A stretch of 64,000 nucleotides of DNA from Bog-532 sp963775825 (GTDB lineage: Bacteria; Actinomycetota; Actinomycetes; Streptosporangiales; Streptosporangiaceae), in contig CAVZKY010000037.1 in assembly GCA_963775825.1 (NCBI GenBank), forward strand, positions 186,001 through 250,000. The letters run 5' to 3'. Positions 53,446 through 61,217 of this stretch are shown one piece after another. How positions within the stretch are numbered: the stretch's first letter is position 1; every line of letters begins with the position of its first letter. The notes below the pieces were generated by a model. That model did no database searches. It was not told the origin of the DNA and worked only from the letters and a program-made list of their open reading frames with translations. The translations under genes and the position numbers were made by a program.

Positions 53446-54619
53446 GGAGCTGCTCGACCCGGTTGGCACGCTCCCACGAGAAGTCCGGCTCGGTACGCCC
53501 GAAGTGGCCAAAGGTCGCAGTCTGCGAGTAGATCGGCCGCTGCAGGTCCAGCGCGGAGATGATGGCGCGCGGCCGCAGGTCGAAGACCTCCAGCACGGCA
53601 TCCTGGATCTGCTCGACCGGCACCTTCTCCGTGCCGAAGCACTCGACGAACAGGCCGACCGGCTTGGCCTTGCCGATCGCGTAGGCGACCTGCGTCTCGC
53701 ACCGGTCGGCGAGCCCCGCGGCGACCACGTTCTTCGCCACCCACCGCATCGCGTACGCGGCGCTGCGGTCGACCTTGGACGGGTCCTTGCCGGAGAACGC
53801 GCCTCCGCCGTGCCGGGCCATGCCGCCGTACGTGTCGATTATGATCTTGCGGCCGGTCAGGCCCGCGTCACCCATGGGACCACCGACCTCGAAACGGCCC
53901 GTGGGGTTGACGAGCAGCCGATAGTTGGAGGTGTCCAGCTCGAGCGCTCCCACCACGGGGTCGACCACGTAGTCCTTGATGTCGGGGGCGAGCAATTCCT
54001 TCAGGTTGATGTCCGGCGCGTGCTGGGTCGAGACCACCACCGTGTCGAGACGCACCGGGGTGATCCCCGAGTACTCGACCGTTACCTGGGTCTTGCCGTC
54101 CGGCCGGAGGTAGGGCACCGTGCCACTGCGGCGGACGCCGGACAACTGCCGGGACAGTTGGTGCGCCACCATGATCGGCAGCGGCATCAGCTCGGGCGTC
54201 TCGCGGCAGGCGTAGCCGAACATCAGGCCCTGGTCGCCGGCACCCTGGCGGTCGAGCTCCTCGGTGCCCTCACCCTCGCGGTACTCGTAGGCGTCGTCGA
54301 CGCCCAGCGCGATGTCCGGCGACTGGGACCCGATGGACACGGAAACCCCGCAGGACGCGCCGTCGAAGCCCTTGGCCGAGGAATCGTAGCCGATTTCGAG
54401 GATCTTCTCCCGGATGATGCCCGGGATGTCGACGTAGGTACGGGTGGTGACCTCGCCCGCGACGTGGACCTGACCGGTGGTGATCAGCGTCTCGACCGCC
54501 ACCCGGCTCTCAGTGTCGTCCTTGATCATGGCGTCGAGGATGGCGTCACTGATCTGGTCGGCCATCTTGTCTGGATGGCCCTCGGTGACCGACTCGGAGG
54601 TAAACAGGCGACGTGCCAC
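53426..54619 (-). CDS. metK: S-adenosylmethionine synthetase
   Basis: The protein has 397 residues from a GTG at 54619 (RRLFTSESVTEGHPDKMADQ, with GGGAG just upstream). ATP and metal motifs are ESVTEGHPDK, GAGDQGLMFGYA, the P-loop-like GGGAFSGKDPSKVDRSAAY and the C-terminal FGRTEPDFSWERAN. It makes S-adenosylmethionine from methionine and ATP, feeding among others the corrin methyltransferases of this window. The open frame upstream of 54619 belongs to coaBC. Downstream of the stop lie decayed copies of its own 3' end. Confidence 0.96.
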   Translation of the reverse strand: MARRLFTSESVTEGHPDKMADQISDAILDAMIKDDTESRVAVETLITTGQVHVAGEVTTRTYVDIPGIIREKILEIGYDSSAKGFDGASCGVSVSIGSQSPDIALGVDDAYEYREGEGTEELDRQGAGDQGLMFGYACRETPELMPLPIMVAHQLSRQLSGVRRSGTVPYLRPDGKTQVTVEYSGITPVRLDTVVVSTQHAPDINLKELLAPDIKDYVVDPVVGALELDTSNYRLLVNPTGRFEVGGPMGDAGLTGRKIIIDTYGGMARHGGGAFSGKDPSKVDRSAAYAMRWVAKNVVAAGLADRCETQVAYAIGKAKPVGLFVECFGTEKVPVEQIQDAVLEVFDLRPRAIISALDLQRPIYSQTATFGHFGRTEPDFSWERANRVEQLRAAAGV

Positions 54620-54687
54620 AAGACTCCCTTTTCTTCCAGTGCGGGCCGCAACTTTCATTGCGCGCTCGGCCGAAGTGTATCCATGAT

Positions 54688-54703
54688 CACCACAATGGTG
54701 GTG
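54688..54703. promoter_or_regulatory. small inverted repeat CACCACAATGGTGGTG in the metK leader
   Basis: CACCAC-AATG-GTGGTG is a 6-base-pair inverted repeat 70 bases upstream of the metK start, in the 125-base gap after coaBC. It could be an operator or leader hairpin. I see no SAM riboswitch core here. Confidence 0.45.
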
Positions 54704-54744
54704 TAGCGTGCTCAAGTTGCCATCAAAACGTACCGGGCATACCG

Positions 54745-56095
54745 CTAGCAGCCGGCCGACAGCCGGGCCGCCACCAGGTCCCATACAGTGTCGGCCAGGA
54801 CCTCCTTGGCAGCTCGCGGGATGTCCGTCTGTGATCCGTCGGCGCCGACGCACCACGGCCTCATTGTCACTGGTCCCGAAGGCCAGGCCGTTTCCGACCC
54901 GGTTGACGACGAGCAGGTCGCAGCCCTTACGGGCGAGCTTAGCCCGGCTGCTGGCCAGGTCCAGTTCGGTCTCCGCGGCGAAGCCGACGATGACCTGGCC
55001 CGGCCGTGATGCCCCCGGGAGGGCACCGGCTTCGTGCGGCGCAGGGGGCGCACCGGCCCCGTGCGGCGCAGGGGCCGCACCGGCTTCGTGCGGCGCAGGG
55101 GGCGCACCGGCTTCGTGCGGCGGGTAAGGCAACCCGGCCGCGGCGCTGCGGCGAGCGGACAGCTCGGCGAGGATGTCGGGGTTCTGGATCAGAATGATAG
55201 GCGCGGGCTGGGACCCGTCCTTCTTTATCTTGGCTTCGCTGCGTACCTCGGGCCGGAAGTCGGCCACCGCGGCGGCCATCACCACCGCGTCGGCGTCGGC
55301 CGCCTCGGCCAGCATCGCGTCGCGCATCTCCCGGGCGGAGGTCACCGTAATGACGCGCGTGCCGGCCGGGTCGGGCAGCGCGACGTTAGCGGCGACCAGC
55401 GTGACCTTGGCCCCCCGGGCGACGGCCGTCGCCGCGAAAGCGTAACCCTGACGCCCGGACGACCAGTTCCCCAGGAACCGCACGGGATCCAGCTCTTCGC
55501 GGGTTCCCCCGGCGGATACGACGACCTTGCGGCCGGCCAGGTCCTGGCGGAGCCCGCCCGCGCCCCGGGCGAGGACCCGGACCGCGGCCGCGAAGATTTC
55601 GGCTGGCTCCGGGCAGCCGGCCGACCCCCGAGTCTGCACCGGTCAGCCGGCCGCTGGCGGGCTCGAGCACGATCGCGCCCCGGTCCCGCAGCGTGGCCAC
55701 GTTGGCCCGGGTGGCGGCTGCGGTCCACATCTCGGTGTGCATCGCGGGCGCGTACAGCACTGGGCACCGGGCGGTCAGCAGGGTGGCGGTGAGCAGGTCG
55801 CCCGCCATACCCGCGGCGGCCCGCGCCATGAGGTCTGCGGTCGCCGGGGCGACGACGACAAGATCGGCGGACTGCCCGAGCCGGACGTGCGGGACCTCGT
55901 CGGTTCCCGTCCAGGCGTCCGTCTGACGGGCTGACCCGATAGTGCCGCCCAGGTCGCCTCGCCGACGAAACGCAGCGCGTCCGGGGTGGGTATCACACGG
56001 ACGTCGTGGCCCGTTTCGGTGAGGTGCCGGAGCAGCTCGCACGCCTTGTAAGCGGATATACCCGCGCTTACGCCGAGAATGATCCGCGGTGCCAC
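54745..56095 (-). CDS. coaBC: bifunctional phosphopantothenoylcysteine decarboxylase/synthetase, three frameshifts
   Basis: CoaC domain: RIILGVSAGISAYKACELLR (GTG start 56095), then DAWTGTDEVPHVRLGQSAD and PAMHTEMW. CoaB domain: KVVVSAGGTREELDPVRFL, ADAVVMAAAVADFRPE and LVVNRVGNGLAFGTSDNEAV, ending at 54745. Single-base edits restore the family text: a missing C near 55938 (giving PVSTDAW), an extra C near 55618 (giving GRLPEPAEIF) and an extra G near 54853 (giving AVVLGADGSQTD). It turns phosphopantothenate and cysteine into phosphopantetheine for CoA. A 24-base repeat (APPAPHEAG units, 55020-55120) is inserted in the CoaB domain. Confidence 0.9.
55015..55125. repeat. 24-base tandem repeats inside coaBC (GCACCGGCTTCGTGCGGCGC)
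   Basis: Four copies of GCACCGGCYYCGTGCGGCGC plus AGGG run from about 55024 to 55120. They encode APPAPHEAG-type repeats between SARRSAAA and the conserved GQVIVGFAAETE strand of the CoaB domain. The unit is a multiple of three, so the frame is kept. Confidence 0.85.
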
Positions 56096-56124
56096 CTGCG
56101 GCCCCTGCCGGAGAAAGCCGACGG

Positions 56125-56388
56125 TCAGCCCTCAGTGGTGGGCTCGACCGAGAGAAGCCCGTCCCGCACCTCACGCAGCGCGATCGACAGCGGCTTCTCC
56201 TGGACCCGGGTCTCCACCAGCGGGCCCACGTACTCGAGCAGGCCTTCGCCCAGCTGCGAGTAGTACGCGTTGATCTGTCGCGCCCGCTTCGCGGCCATGA
56301 TCACAAGCTGGTACTTGCTGTCGACGACCTGAAGAAGGTCGTCGATCGGCGGGTTGATGATGCCATCTGCGGCGGGAGTCCCTGCCAC
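56125..56388 (-). CDS. rpoZ: RNA polymerase omega subunit
   Basis: The protein has 87 residues with the actinobacterial omega core GIINPPIDDLLQVVDSKYQL, VIMAAKRARQINAYYSQLGE and EKPLSIALREV. Omega helps assemble the beta-prime subunit. The GTG at 56388, preceded by GAAGGA, gives the family's usual short N-terminus. An ATG at 56424 inside gmk has no ribosome site. It follows gmk closely, as in most Actinobacteria. Confidence 0.95.
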   Translation of the reverse strand: MAGTPAADGIINPPIDDLLQVVDSKYQLVIMAAKRARQINAYYSQLGEGLLEYVGPLVETRVQEKPLSIALREVRDGLLSVEPTTEG

Positions 56389-56413
56389 GTCACGTCCTTC
56401 GTCTAACTTGCAC

Positions 56414-57043
56414 TTAATACTCATCCGGTGAGCCGAAAACCAAGGCTACCACCTGGCGGCATACTTCCTGGACCGACGTATTGACCAGCGTAAGGTCGAA
56501 CTCGCTCTCCGCGGCGAGCTCACGGCGGGCGGCGTCGAGGCGGCGCTGCACCACCTCGGGCGGCTCCGTACCGCGCGCGGTCAGGCGGCGTATCAGTTCC
56601 GCCCACGAGGGCGGGGCCAGGAAGACCAGGCGCGCGTCGGGCATGCTCCGCCGCACCTGACGCGCCCCCTCGAGGTCGATCTCCAGGAGGCACGGAATCC
56701 CGGCCGCCAGTCTCTCCGCGAGCGGCTTGCGCGGCGTTCCGTACTTATGGCCGGCGAACTCCGCCCATTCCAGTAGCTCGCCCTCGGCGACCATCCGGTC
56801 GAATTCCCTGTCATCGACAAAGAAGTATTCGCGGCCGTCCATCTCCCCCGCCCGCGGCGAGCGCGTGGTGACCGAGACCGAGATCCACAATTCCGGGCAG
56901 AACCGGCGCAGCTCCGCGATGACCGTGCTCTTCCCGACCCCGGAGGGCCCGGAGAGCACGGTCAGCTGGGAGAACTTCCGCATGGATAGGCAGTATCCCG
57001 TGCCCACCGCCGCGGCTCCGCCGGGGGTGGCGGAGCCGCGCAT
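56414..57043 (-). CDS. gmk: guanylate kinase
   Basis: The protein has 209 residues. P-loop TVLSGPSGVGKSTVIAELRR, GMP-binding SVTTRSPRAGEMDGREYFF and the lid region EFAGHKYGTPRKPL are present. It phosphorylates GMP to GDP. I chose the ATG at 57043 because GGAGATTCC precedes it; the family core starts at MRKFSQLTVLSG (ATG 56983), which has no ribosome site. The N-terminal 20 residues are Gly/Ala-rich. Confidence 0.94.
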   Translation of the reverse strand: MRGSATPGGAAAVGTGYCLSMRKFSQLTVLSGPSGVGKSTVIAELRRFCPELWISVSVTTRSPRAGEMDGREYFFVDDREFDRMVAEGELLEWAEFAGHKYGTPRKPLAERLAAGIPCLLEIDLEGARQVRRSMPDARLVFLAPPSWAELIRRLTARGTEPPEVVQRRLDAARRELAAESEFDLTLVNTSVQEVCRQVVALVFGSPDEY

Positions 57044-57102
57044 GGAATCTCCGGGCGGTACGACCATGCCCCCGTAGCCGCTCCCGGATTCCGCTGGCTG
57101 CC

Positions 57103-57423
57103 TCAGATGTCCGACCCGAACTCGTGCTCCAGGGCCGAGCGCTGGTTCGCGCCGAGCCCGCGGACGCGGCGGGACTCCGCGATGCCAAGCCGCTCCATGA
57201 TCTGCTTCGCCCGGACCTTGCCGACGCCGGGCATCGACTCAAGCAAGGCCGAGACCTTCATCTTGCCAATGACGTCATCGGTCGAGCCTTCCTTGATGAC
57301 GTCGGACAGCGTGGTGGCTCCGCGCTTGAGCCGATTCTTCACCTCTGCGCGTTCTTTACGCGCTCTGGCGGCCTTCTCCAAGGCTGCTGCGCGCTGGTCG
57401 GGAGTGAGGGGAGGAAGAGCCAC
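57103..57423 (-). CDS. mihF: actinobacterial integration host factor
   Basis: The protein has 106 residues of the MihF/sIHF family (LPPLTPDQRAAALEKAARAR, LKRGATTLSDVIKEG, ALLESMPGVGKVRAKQIMER). It is a nucleoid-associated DNA-binding protein with an H2TH-like fold, important for chromosome structure and development and characteristic of Actinobacteria. GTG start with GAGGTGA upstream. The gene lies ahead of gmk-rpoZ-coaBC-metK, the conserved order. Confidence 0.96.
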   Translation of the reverse strand: MALPPLTPDQRAAALEKAARARKERAEVKNRLKRGATTLSDVIKEGSTDDVIGKMKVSALLESMPGVGKVRAKQIMERLGIAESRRVRGLGANQRSALEHEFGSDI

Positions 57424-58103
57424 TCGAGGTCACCTCGGGTTTCGTCGGTAAAAACGTTGGTGGGGGGGAAACTAGCGAGTAAGCGTACCTTTCGGCAACG
57501 CGAATCCCCGTTTATATCATAATAAATTTAGGGATATTACTCTCAGTGATCGGACTATCACTATTCGTAAGCCAGCAACGGTCACAAGCACTCCGCCCAC
57601 CTTGCCGGCAGCGAGCCAATGCGCGCCGCGACGTATCACTTAGCCCGTCACGATGGGCCATCCACCGCCAGAGTAAGCCAACGTAGGCCGTTCCTGAACG
57701 GGGGCGGTGAGACTAGTTTGCCGTAGCCGCGGTGAATCCTGGCGCGGGCAGCCATGGGCACGGGGGCCGCGCCGGTTCATGGATTTGGCCACCGCCGGGA
57801 TCACTGATATGGGCGGCACCCTCGGATCGCTGAAGCCGTTACTCGATACGCCCGTGTCGGCGCCGCGCGGGAACCACACAGACCCGGCGCGGCAAGGCGC
57901 TGCAATCTCATGGAAACGAGGCTGCTGCGGAAGTAACGTGACGTGCAAATATTTTACCTTTCAACGCAACGTGCATCCTATGGCGAAGCCAAACAGCCAA
58001 TGATGTGCATACGAATCGGCACGATCACACTTACCGCTCCGTTACCGCACTCATACGCCGCCGCGAAGCGCGCATACGCGGGGCATACAACGCGATCGCA
58101 TTT
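57424..58103. other. 680-base intergenic region with an AT-rich promoter-like core
   Basis: No supported gene. From 57508 to 57545 the sequence is unusually AT-rich (TTTATATCATAATAAATTTA), the lowest-GC stretch I noticed in the window. It lies 85-120 bases upstream of the mihF start, so it is probably its promoter or a bent or protein-bound region. The part from 57640 to 58000 shows nothing I recognise. Confidence 0.55.
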
Positions 58104-58835
58104 TCACGGTGGCTCACCGGCGAACGCTAAGCCGCGTGCTGGGGGGAGCCGCCGCAGGGATGCCGCCACGGCGGCCGCGGCCGCCCCGGGGTCGGGCGCG
58201 CCGGTGATCGGACGCCCGATGACCAGCAAGTCAGATCCGGCCATGACCGCCTCCTCCGGCGTGGCCACCCGGGCCTGATCGTGGGCGGCCGAGCCTGCGG
58301 GCCGTACTCCGGGGGTGATCAGCATGATGCCGGGCCCGACCTCGGCCCGGACGGCACTGACCTCGCGCGGCGAGCACACGATAGCCCGGGCACCGGCGTC
58401 GACGGCGAGGGCGGAAAGCCGCAGCACGGCGTCGTGCACGCTGCTCGTTACGCCGGTCTGGACCAGTTGGTCCTCGCTCAGGGAGGTAAGCACAGTCACC
58501 GCGGCGATCTTCGTGCCCGGGGCATTCTCGGCGGCCGCCCGGATGACGTCGGCGCCGCCGCTCGCGTGCACGGTCAGCAGGTCCGGGTGCAGCCGCGCCA
58601 CGGTCCGCGCCGCCGCGGCCACCGTCGCGGGGATGTCATACAGCTTCAGGTCCAGAAAAACCCGCACGCCGCTGGCCCCCTTGATCGAGGCCACCACGTT
58701 CGGGCCGTACCGCAGGTACAGCTCCAGCCCGATCTTCACCGTGCTGACGTGCGGCGTCACCAGGCTAGCCCAGCGCGCGGCGGTTTCGAGATCAGGTGCG
58801 TCCAGCGCGACGGCGACTGGCGCGGGGTTGCTCAA
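58104..58835 (-). CDS. pyrF: orotidine-5'-phosphate decarboxylase
   Basis: The protein has about 243 residues, type 2 (bacterial long form). Substrate motifs are VALDAPDLETA, the catalytic DLKLYDIPATVA, and C-terminal LITPGVRPAG and SDLLVIGRPITGAPDP. It makes UMP. The TTG at 58835 is preferred, since AAGGAG lies 5 bases upstream; the GTG at 58841 overlaps that site. It is separated from pyrD by 410 bases and a terminator, so it is not tightly coupled to the other pyr genes. Confidence 0.94.
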   Translation of the reverse strand: MSNPAPVAVALDAPDLETAARWASLVTPHVSTVKIGLELYLRYGPNVVASIKGASGVRVFLDLKLYDIPATVAAAARTVARLHPDLLTVHASGGADVIRAAAENAPGTKIAAVTVLTSLSEDQLVQTGVTSSVHDAVLRLSALAVDAGARAIVCSPREVSAVRAEVGPGIMLITPGVRPAGSAAHDQARVATPEEAVMAGSDLLVIGRPITGAPDPGAAAAAVAASLRRLPPARGLAFAGEPP

Positions 58836-59026
58836 GGCCACTCCTTCAATCGTGCCCGACCGGCCCGGTGTCCATATGTGCCGCTTGGCATCCCAGGCGC
58901 CCGGGCCGTGGCGTGCCGGATCACGCGCCCAGGGCTGGGGCTGTCCCGGCGCGCCGCCCGCGGCATCGTGTTAACGCTCACACTGCTCACATCGCCGTGC
59001 CCGGGTAAACGGGCGCTGTCGGCCGC

Positions 59027-59046
59027 GGCCCCGCCAGGGCGGGGCC
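59027..59046. terminator. 9-base-pair hairpin after pyrD (GGCCCCGCC-AG-GGCGGGGCC)
   Basis: GGCCCCGCC (59027-59035) pairs perfectly with GGCGGGGCC (59038-59046). It lies downstream of the pyrD stop on the minus strand and upstream of pyrF. It could end the carB-pyrK-pyrD transcript or serve as a pyr attenuator stem. Confidence 0.7.
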
Positions 59047-59063
59047 AACGGGTCGTGATCGCC

Positions 59064-59095
59064 GATGCATCGGGACGAGCCGCGGGAGATGCATC
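59064..59095. promoter_or_regulatory. two GATGCATC palindromes 24 bases apart
   Basis: CGATGCATCGG and AGATGCATCGG (8-base palindromic cores at 59064-59071 and 59088-59095) are spaced 24 bases, just over two helical turns. Between pyrD and pyrF, this arrangement is suggestive of a dimeric regulator site. No regulator is identified. Confidence 0.4.
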
Positions 59096-59244
59096 GGTCA
59101 CCTGGCCTGCGCGGAAAGGATCCGCAGCCGACCCCGAGAGTAATGCACGCTGGCGTCGTTTGCGCCGCGCATTACCGACCTGTGCCGCCGTGGCGTGCGC
59201 TTTAGGCCGTTTCGGCGGCGTTTGCCCGGGACCCAGATCGGCGG

Positions 59245-60207
59245 TCAGGCCAGGCGGCGGCGCAGCGGCGGCGGGTAGCCGCCGGTCTGGTGGGCCAGTC
59301 CGGTCACGTCGGCGAAGCGCTCGGCACCGAGCCAGGTGAGCTCCTCCGCCAACTCGCGCAGAATGCGAGTGCATGCGGCCGGGTCGTTGAAGATGGCCGT
59401 GCCCACCGCGACCAGGGACGCGCCGGCCATGATGAGCTCCAGCGCGTCACGGCCGGTCCGGATGCCGCCGACCCCGATGATGGGAACGTCGGGCAGGGCC
59501 CCGCGCACCAGCCAGATGCACCGCACGGCGACCGGCCGGATCGCGGGGCCGGACAGGCCGCCCATGACGCCGGCGACCGCCGGGCGCATCGCGGCCGGGT
59601 CGATAACCATCCCGGGCAGTGAATTGATCATGGACAGGCCGTCGGCGCCCGCGGCCACGCAGGACCGGGCGATGGTAACGATGTCGGTGACGTCCGCCGA
59701 CAGCTTGGCGAACACCGGGATGTCGTACCGGGCGGCGGCACGGGCCGCCTCCACCACCCGGGCCGCCGCGTCGGGCTGGGCGGCGAAGTCCTGCCCACGG
59801 CCGCCCGCGTTCGGCCAGGACAGGTTGAGCTCGATCGCCGTCACGCCGGCCGCGTCGGACAGCCGGGCAGCGAGCTCGGCGTACTCCGGCGCGCTGCTAC
59901 CGGCGATCGAGACCACCGTGCGGGCGCCACGGGACAGCAGCCAGGGCAGGTCACGCTGGAGGAACGCGTCGATCCCGGGGCCCTGCAGGCCGATCGAGCT
60001 GAGCATGCCGCTGGGGGTCTCGGCGGTGCGCGGGGTCGGCCTGCCCGCCTGCGGCTCGATCATGATCGACTTGGTGATGACCGCGCCGATCCGGGCCACG
60101 TCGATGAACTGCGCGAGCTCGCGGCCGGTTCCGGCGCACCCGGCGGCGGTGAGGACCGGATTCGGCAGTTCGACGTGGCCGAGCCGGGCCCGCAAATCAG
60201 CCGGCAT
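59245..60207 (-). CDS. pyrD: dihydroorotate dehydrogenase, class 1B-like catalytic subunit (catalytic Cys replaced by Trp)
   Basis: The protein has 320 residues from the ATG at 60207, overlapping pyrK by 11 bases. FMN/orotate-site features are ITKSIMIEPQ (Lys46), MLSSIGLQGPG, ELNLSWPN (about 127-133), AKLSADVTDI, PIIGVGGIRTGRDALELI and GTAIF. Pairing with PyrK shows it is the NAD-linked class 1B type. The active-site base of class 1 enzymes is Cys in N-x-S-C-P-N; here codon TGG puts Trp at residue 131. That would abolish normal catalysis unless it is a one-base sequence error (TGC to TGG). Confidence 0.88.
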   Translation of the reverse strand: MPADLRARLGHVELPNPVLTAAGCAGTGRELAQFIDVARIGAVITKSIMIEPQAGRPTPRTAETPSGMLSSIGLQGPGIDAFLQRDLPWLLSRGARTVVSIAGSSAPEYAELAARLSDAAGVTAIELNLSWPNAGGRGQDFAAQPDAAARVVEAARAAARYDIPVFAKLSADVTDIVTIARSCVAAGADGLSMINSLPGMVIDPAAMRPAVAGVMGGLSGPAIRPVAVRCIWLVRGALPDVPIIGVGGIRTGRDALELIMAGASLVAVGTAIFNDPAACTRILRELAEELTWLGAERFADVTGLAHQTGGYPPPLRRRLA

Positions 60208-61126
60208 GGCCGGAGCTCCGCGGCGCCTCTCCCAGGGGCGGCTTCCAGCCGTGGGCACCCAGCGCGTCGAACGGGATGGTGCCCACGTCGTCCCAGCGGA
60301 CCATGTCACCACGGAACACCGGGCCGTCGACGCAGGAGCGCACGATCCGGGTGATGCCGTCCGACCCCACCACGGGCAGCACGCAGCTCATGCACACCCC
60401 GGTCCCGCAGCCCGCCGGCTCCTGCACGCAGGCCTGCACCGGCAGGTCGTACCGGCCGGCCAGCGCGGTCACGTCGCGCAGCACAGGCAGCGGCGCGGAC
60501 GCGTAGATGACGTCGGTGCGGGCCTCGTGGATGACCTGGCTGAGCAGGTCGGTCACCACGCCGCGGGTGCCGAGCGAGCCGTCCTCGGTGGTGATCGTGG
60601 CGCTGCGGGCGATGCGGCGGGCGCGCAGCGCGCCGAATACATGGTCCGCGCTCTCGGCTCCGAGCAGGAAATCGACCTGGCAGCCCCGCTCGCGCAGCCG
60701 GTCCGTCAGCGGGAACAGCCCCGTACTGCCTGCTCCCACGCCCACCAGCAGGCAGTTCGCCGATTCGCGCGGGACGGGGAACGGCCGCCCCAGCGGCCCG
60801 ACCGCGTCCAGCATGTCCCGGCTGCGGAGCTGGGCCAGCCACCGGGTGCCTGGCTCGCCGGCCGCGAACACGAACTCGACCGTGCCGCCGTGATCGGTTC
60901 GCACGTCGTGGATGGCGAACGCCCGCCGCAGCAGCATCGAGCTGTCCGGGCCGCCGACGGCGACGGTGATGAACTGGCCAGGCCGGAACCGGGCGGCGAT
61001 GGGCGGGGCCACCATGGTCAGGGCGTGGTAGGCGTCGATCCGGCGCACGGTGAGCACCGGCCCGCGTACCTGAACCGGCGCCACGCCCTGCTCACCATCC
61101 CTCGACGTTCTGGACGTCGTGCTCAT
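60197..61126 (-). CDS. pyrK: dihydroorotate dehydrogenase electron-transfer subunit
   Basis: The protein has 309 residues of ferredoxin-NADP reductase fold: FRPGQFITVAVGG for FAD binding, LLVGVGAGSTGLFPLTDRL for NAD(H), and a C-terminal 2Fe-2S cluster from QEPAGCGTGVCMSCVLPV and SCVDGPVF (four Cys). It passes electrons from dihydroorotate (PyrD) to NAD+. Located between carB and pyrD on the same strand, ATG at 61126. Confidence 0.93.
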   Translation of the reverse strand: MSTTSRTSRDGEQGVAPVQVRGPVLTVRRIDAYHALTMVAPPIAARFRPGQFITVAVGGPDSSMLLRRAFAIHDVRTDHGGTVEFVFAAGEPGTRWLAQLRSRDMLDAVGPLGRPFPVPRESANCLLVGVGAGSTGLFPLTDRLRERGCQVDFLLGAESADHVFGALRARRIARSATITTEDGSLGTRGVVTDLLSQVIHEARTDVIYASAPLPVLRDVTALAGRYDLPVQACVQEPAGCGTGVCMSCVLPVVGSDGITRIVRSCVDGPVFRGDMVRWDDVGTIPFDALGAHGWKPPLGEAPRSSGHAG

Positions 61127-61217
61127 CCGTCCCCGCCTGCCGGTCAGGGACAGTCCCGGCTGCCGCCGCCCGGCCGCGTACTATCCGGCCGCGTACTATC
61201 CGGCACCGTACCGTGTA
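61127..61217. repeat. 15-base repeat GCGTACTATCCGGCC in the carB-pyrK gap
   Basis: GCGTACTATCCGGCC and GCGTACTATCCGGCA follow each other (about 61170-61206), with a partial third copy (CCGTACCGTG) after them. The 91-base gap has no gene. Too small to call a regulatory role. Confidence 0.6.

Larger units (their letters stand above)
58836..59244. other. 410-base gap between pyrD and pyrF with hairpins and paired palindromes
   Basis: No gene seen. It holds the terminator at 59027-59046, a GCCCG-CGGGC stem (58999-59014), and two GATGCATC palindromes at 59064 and 59088. The pyrF promoter must lie to the left of these. Confidence 0.5.

Noticed and set aside
54620..54744. A SAM riboswitch ahead of metK
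   Set aside because: The leader shows only a 6-base-pair inverted repeat; none of the SAM-I/II/IV core motifs I would expect are visible.
57640..57948. A 102-codon minus-strand frame between mihF and pyrF
   Set aside because: No ribosome site, no family resemblance and unusual composition; more likely chance.
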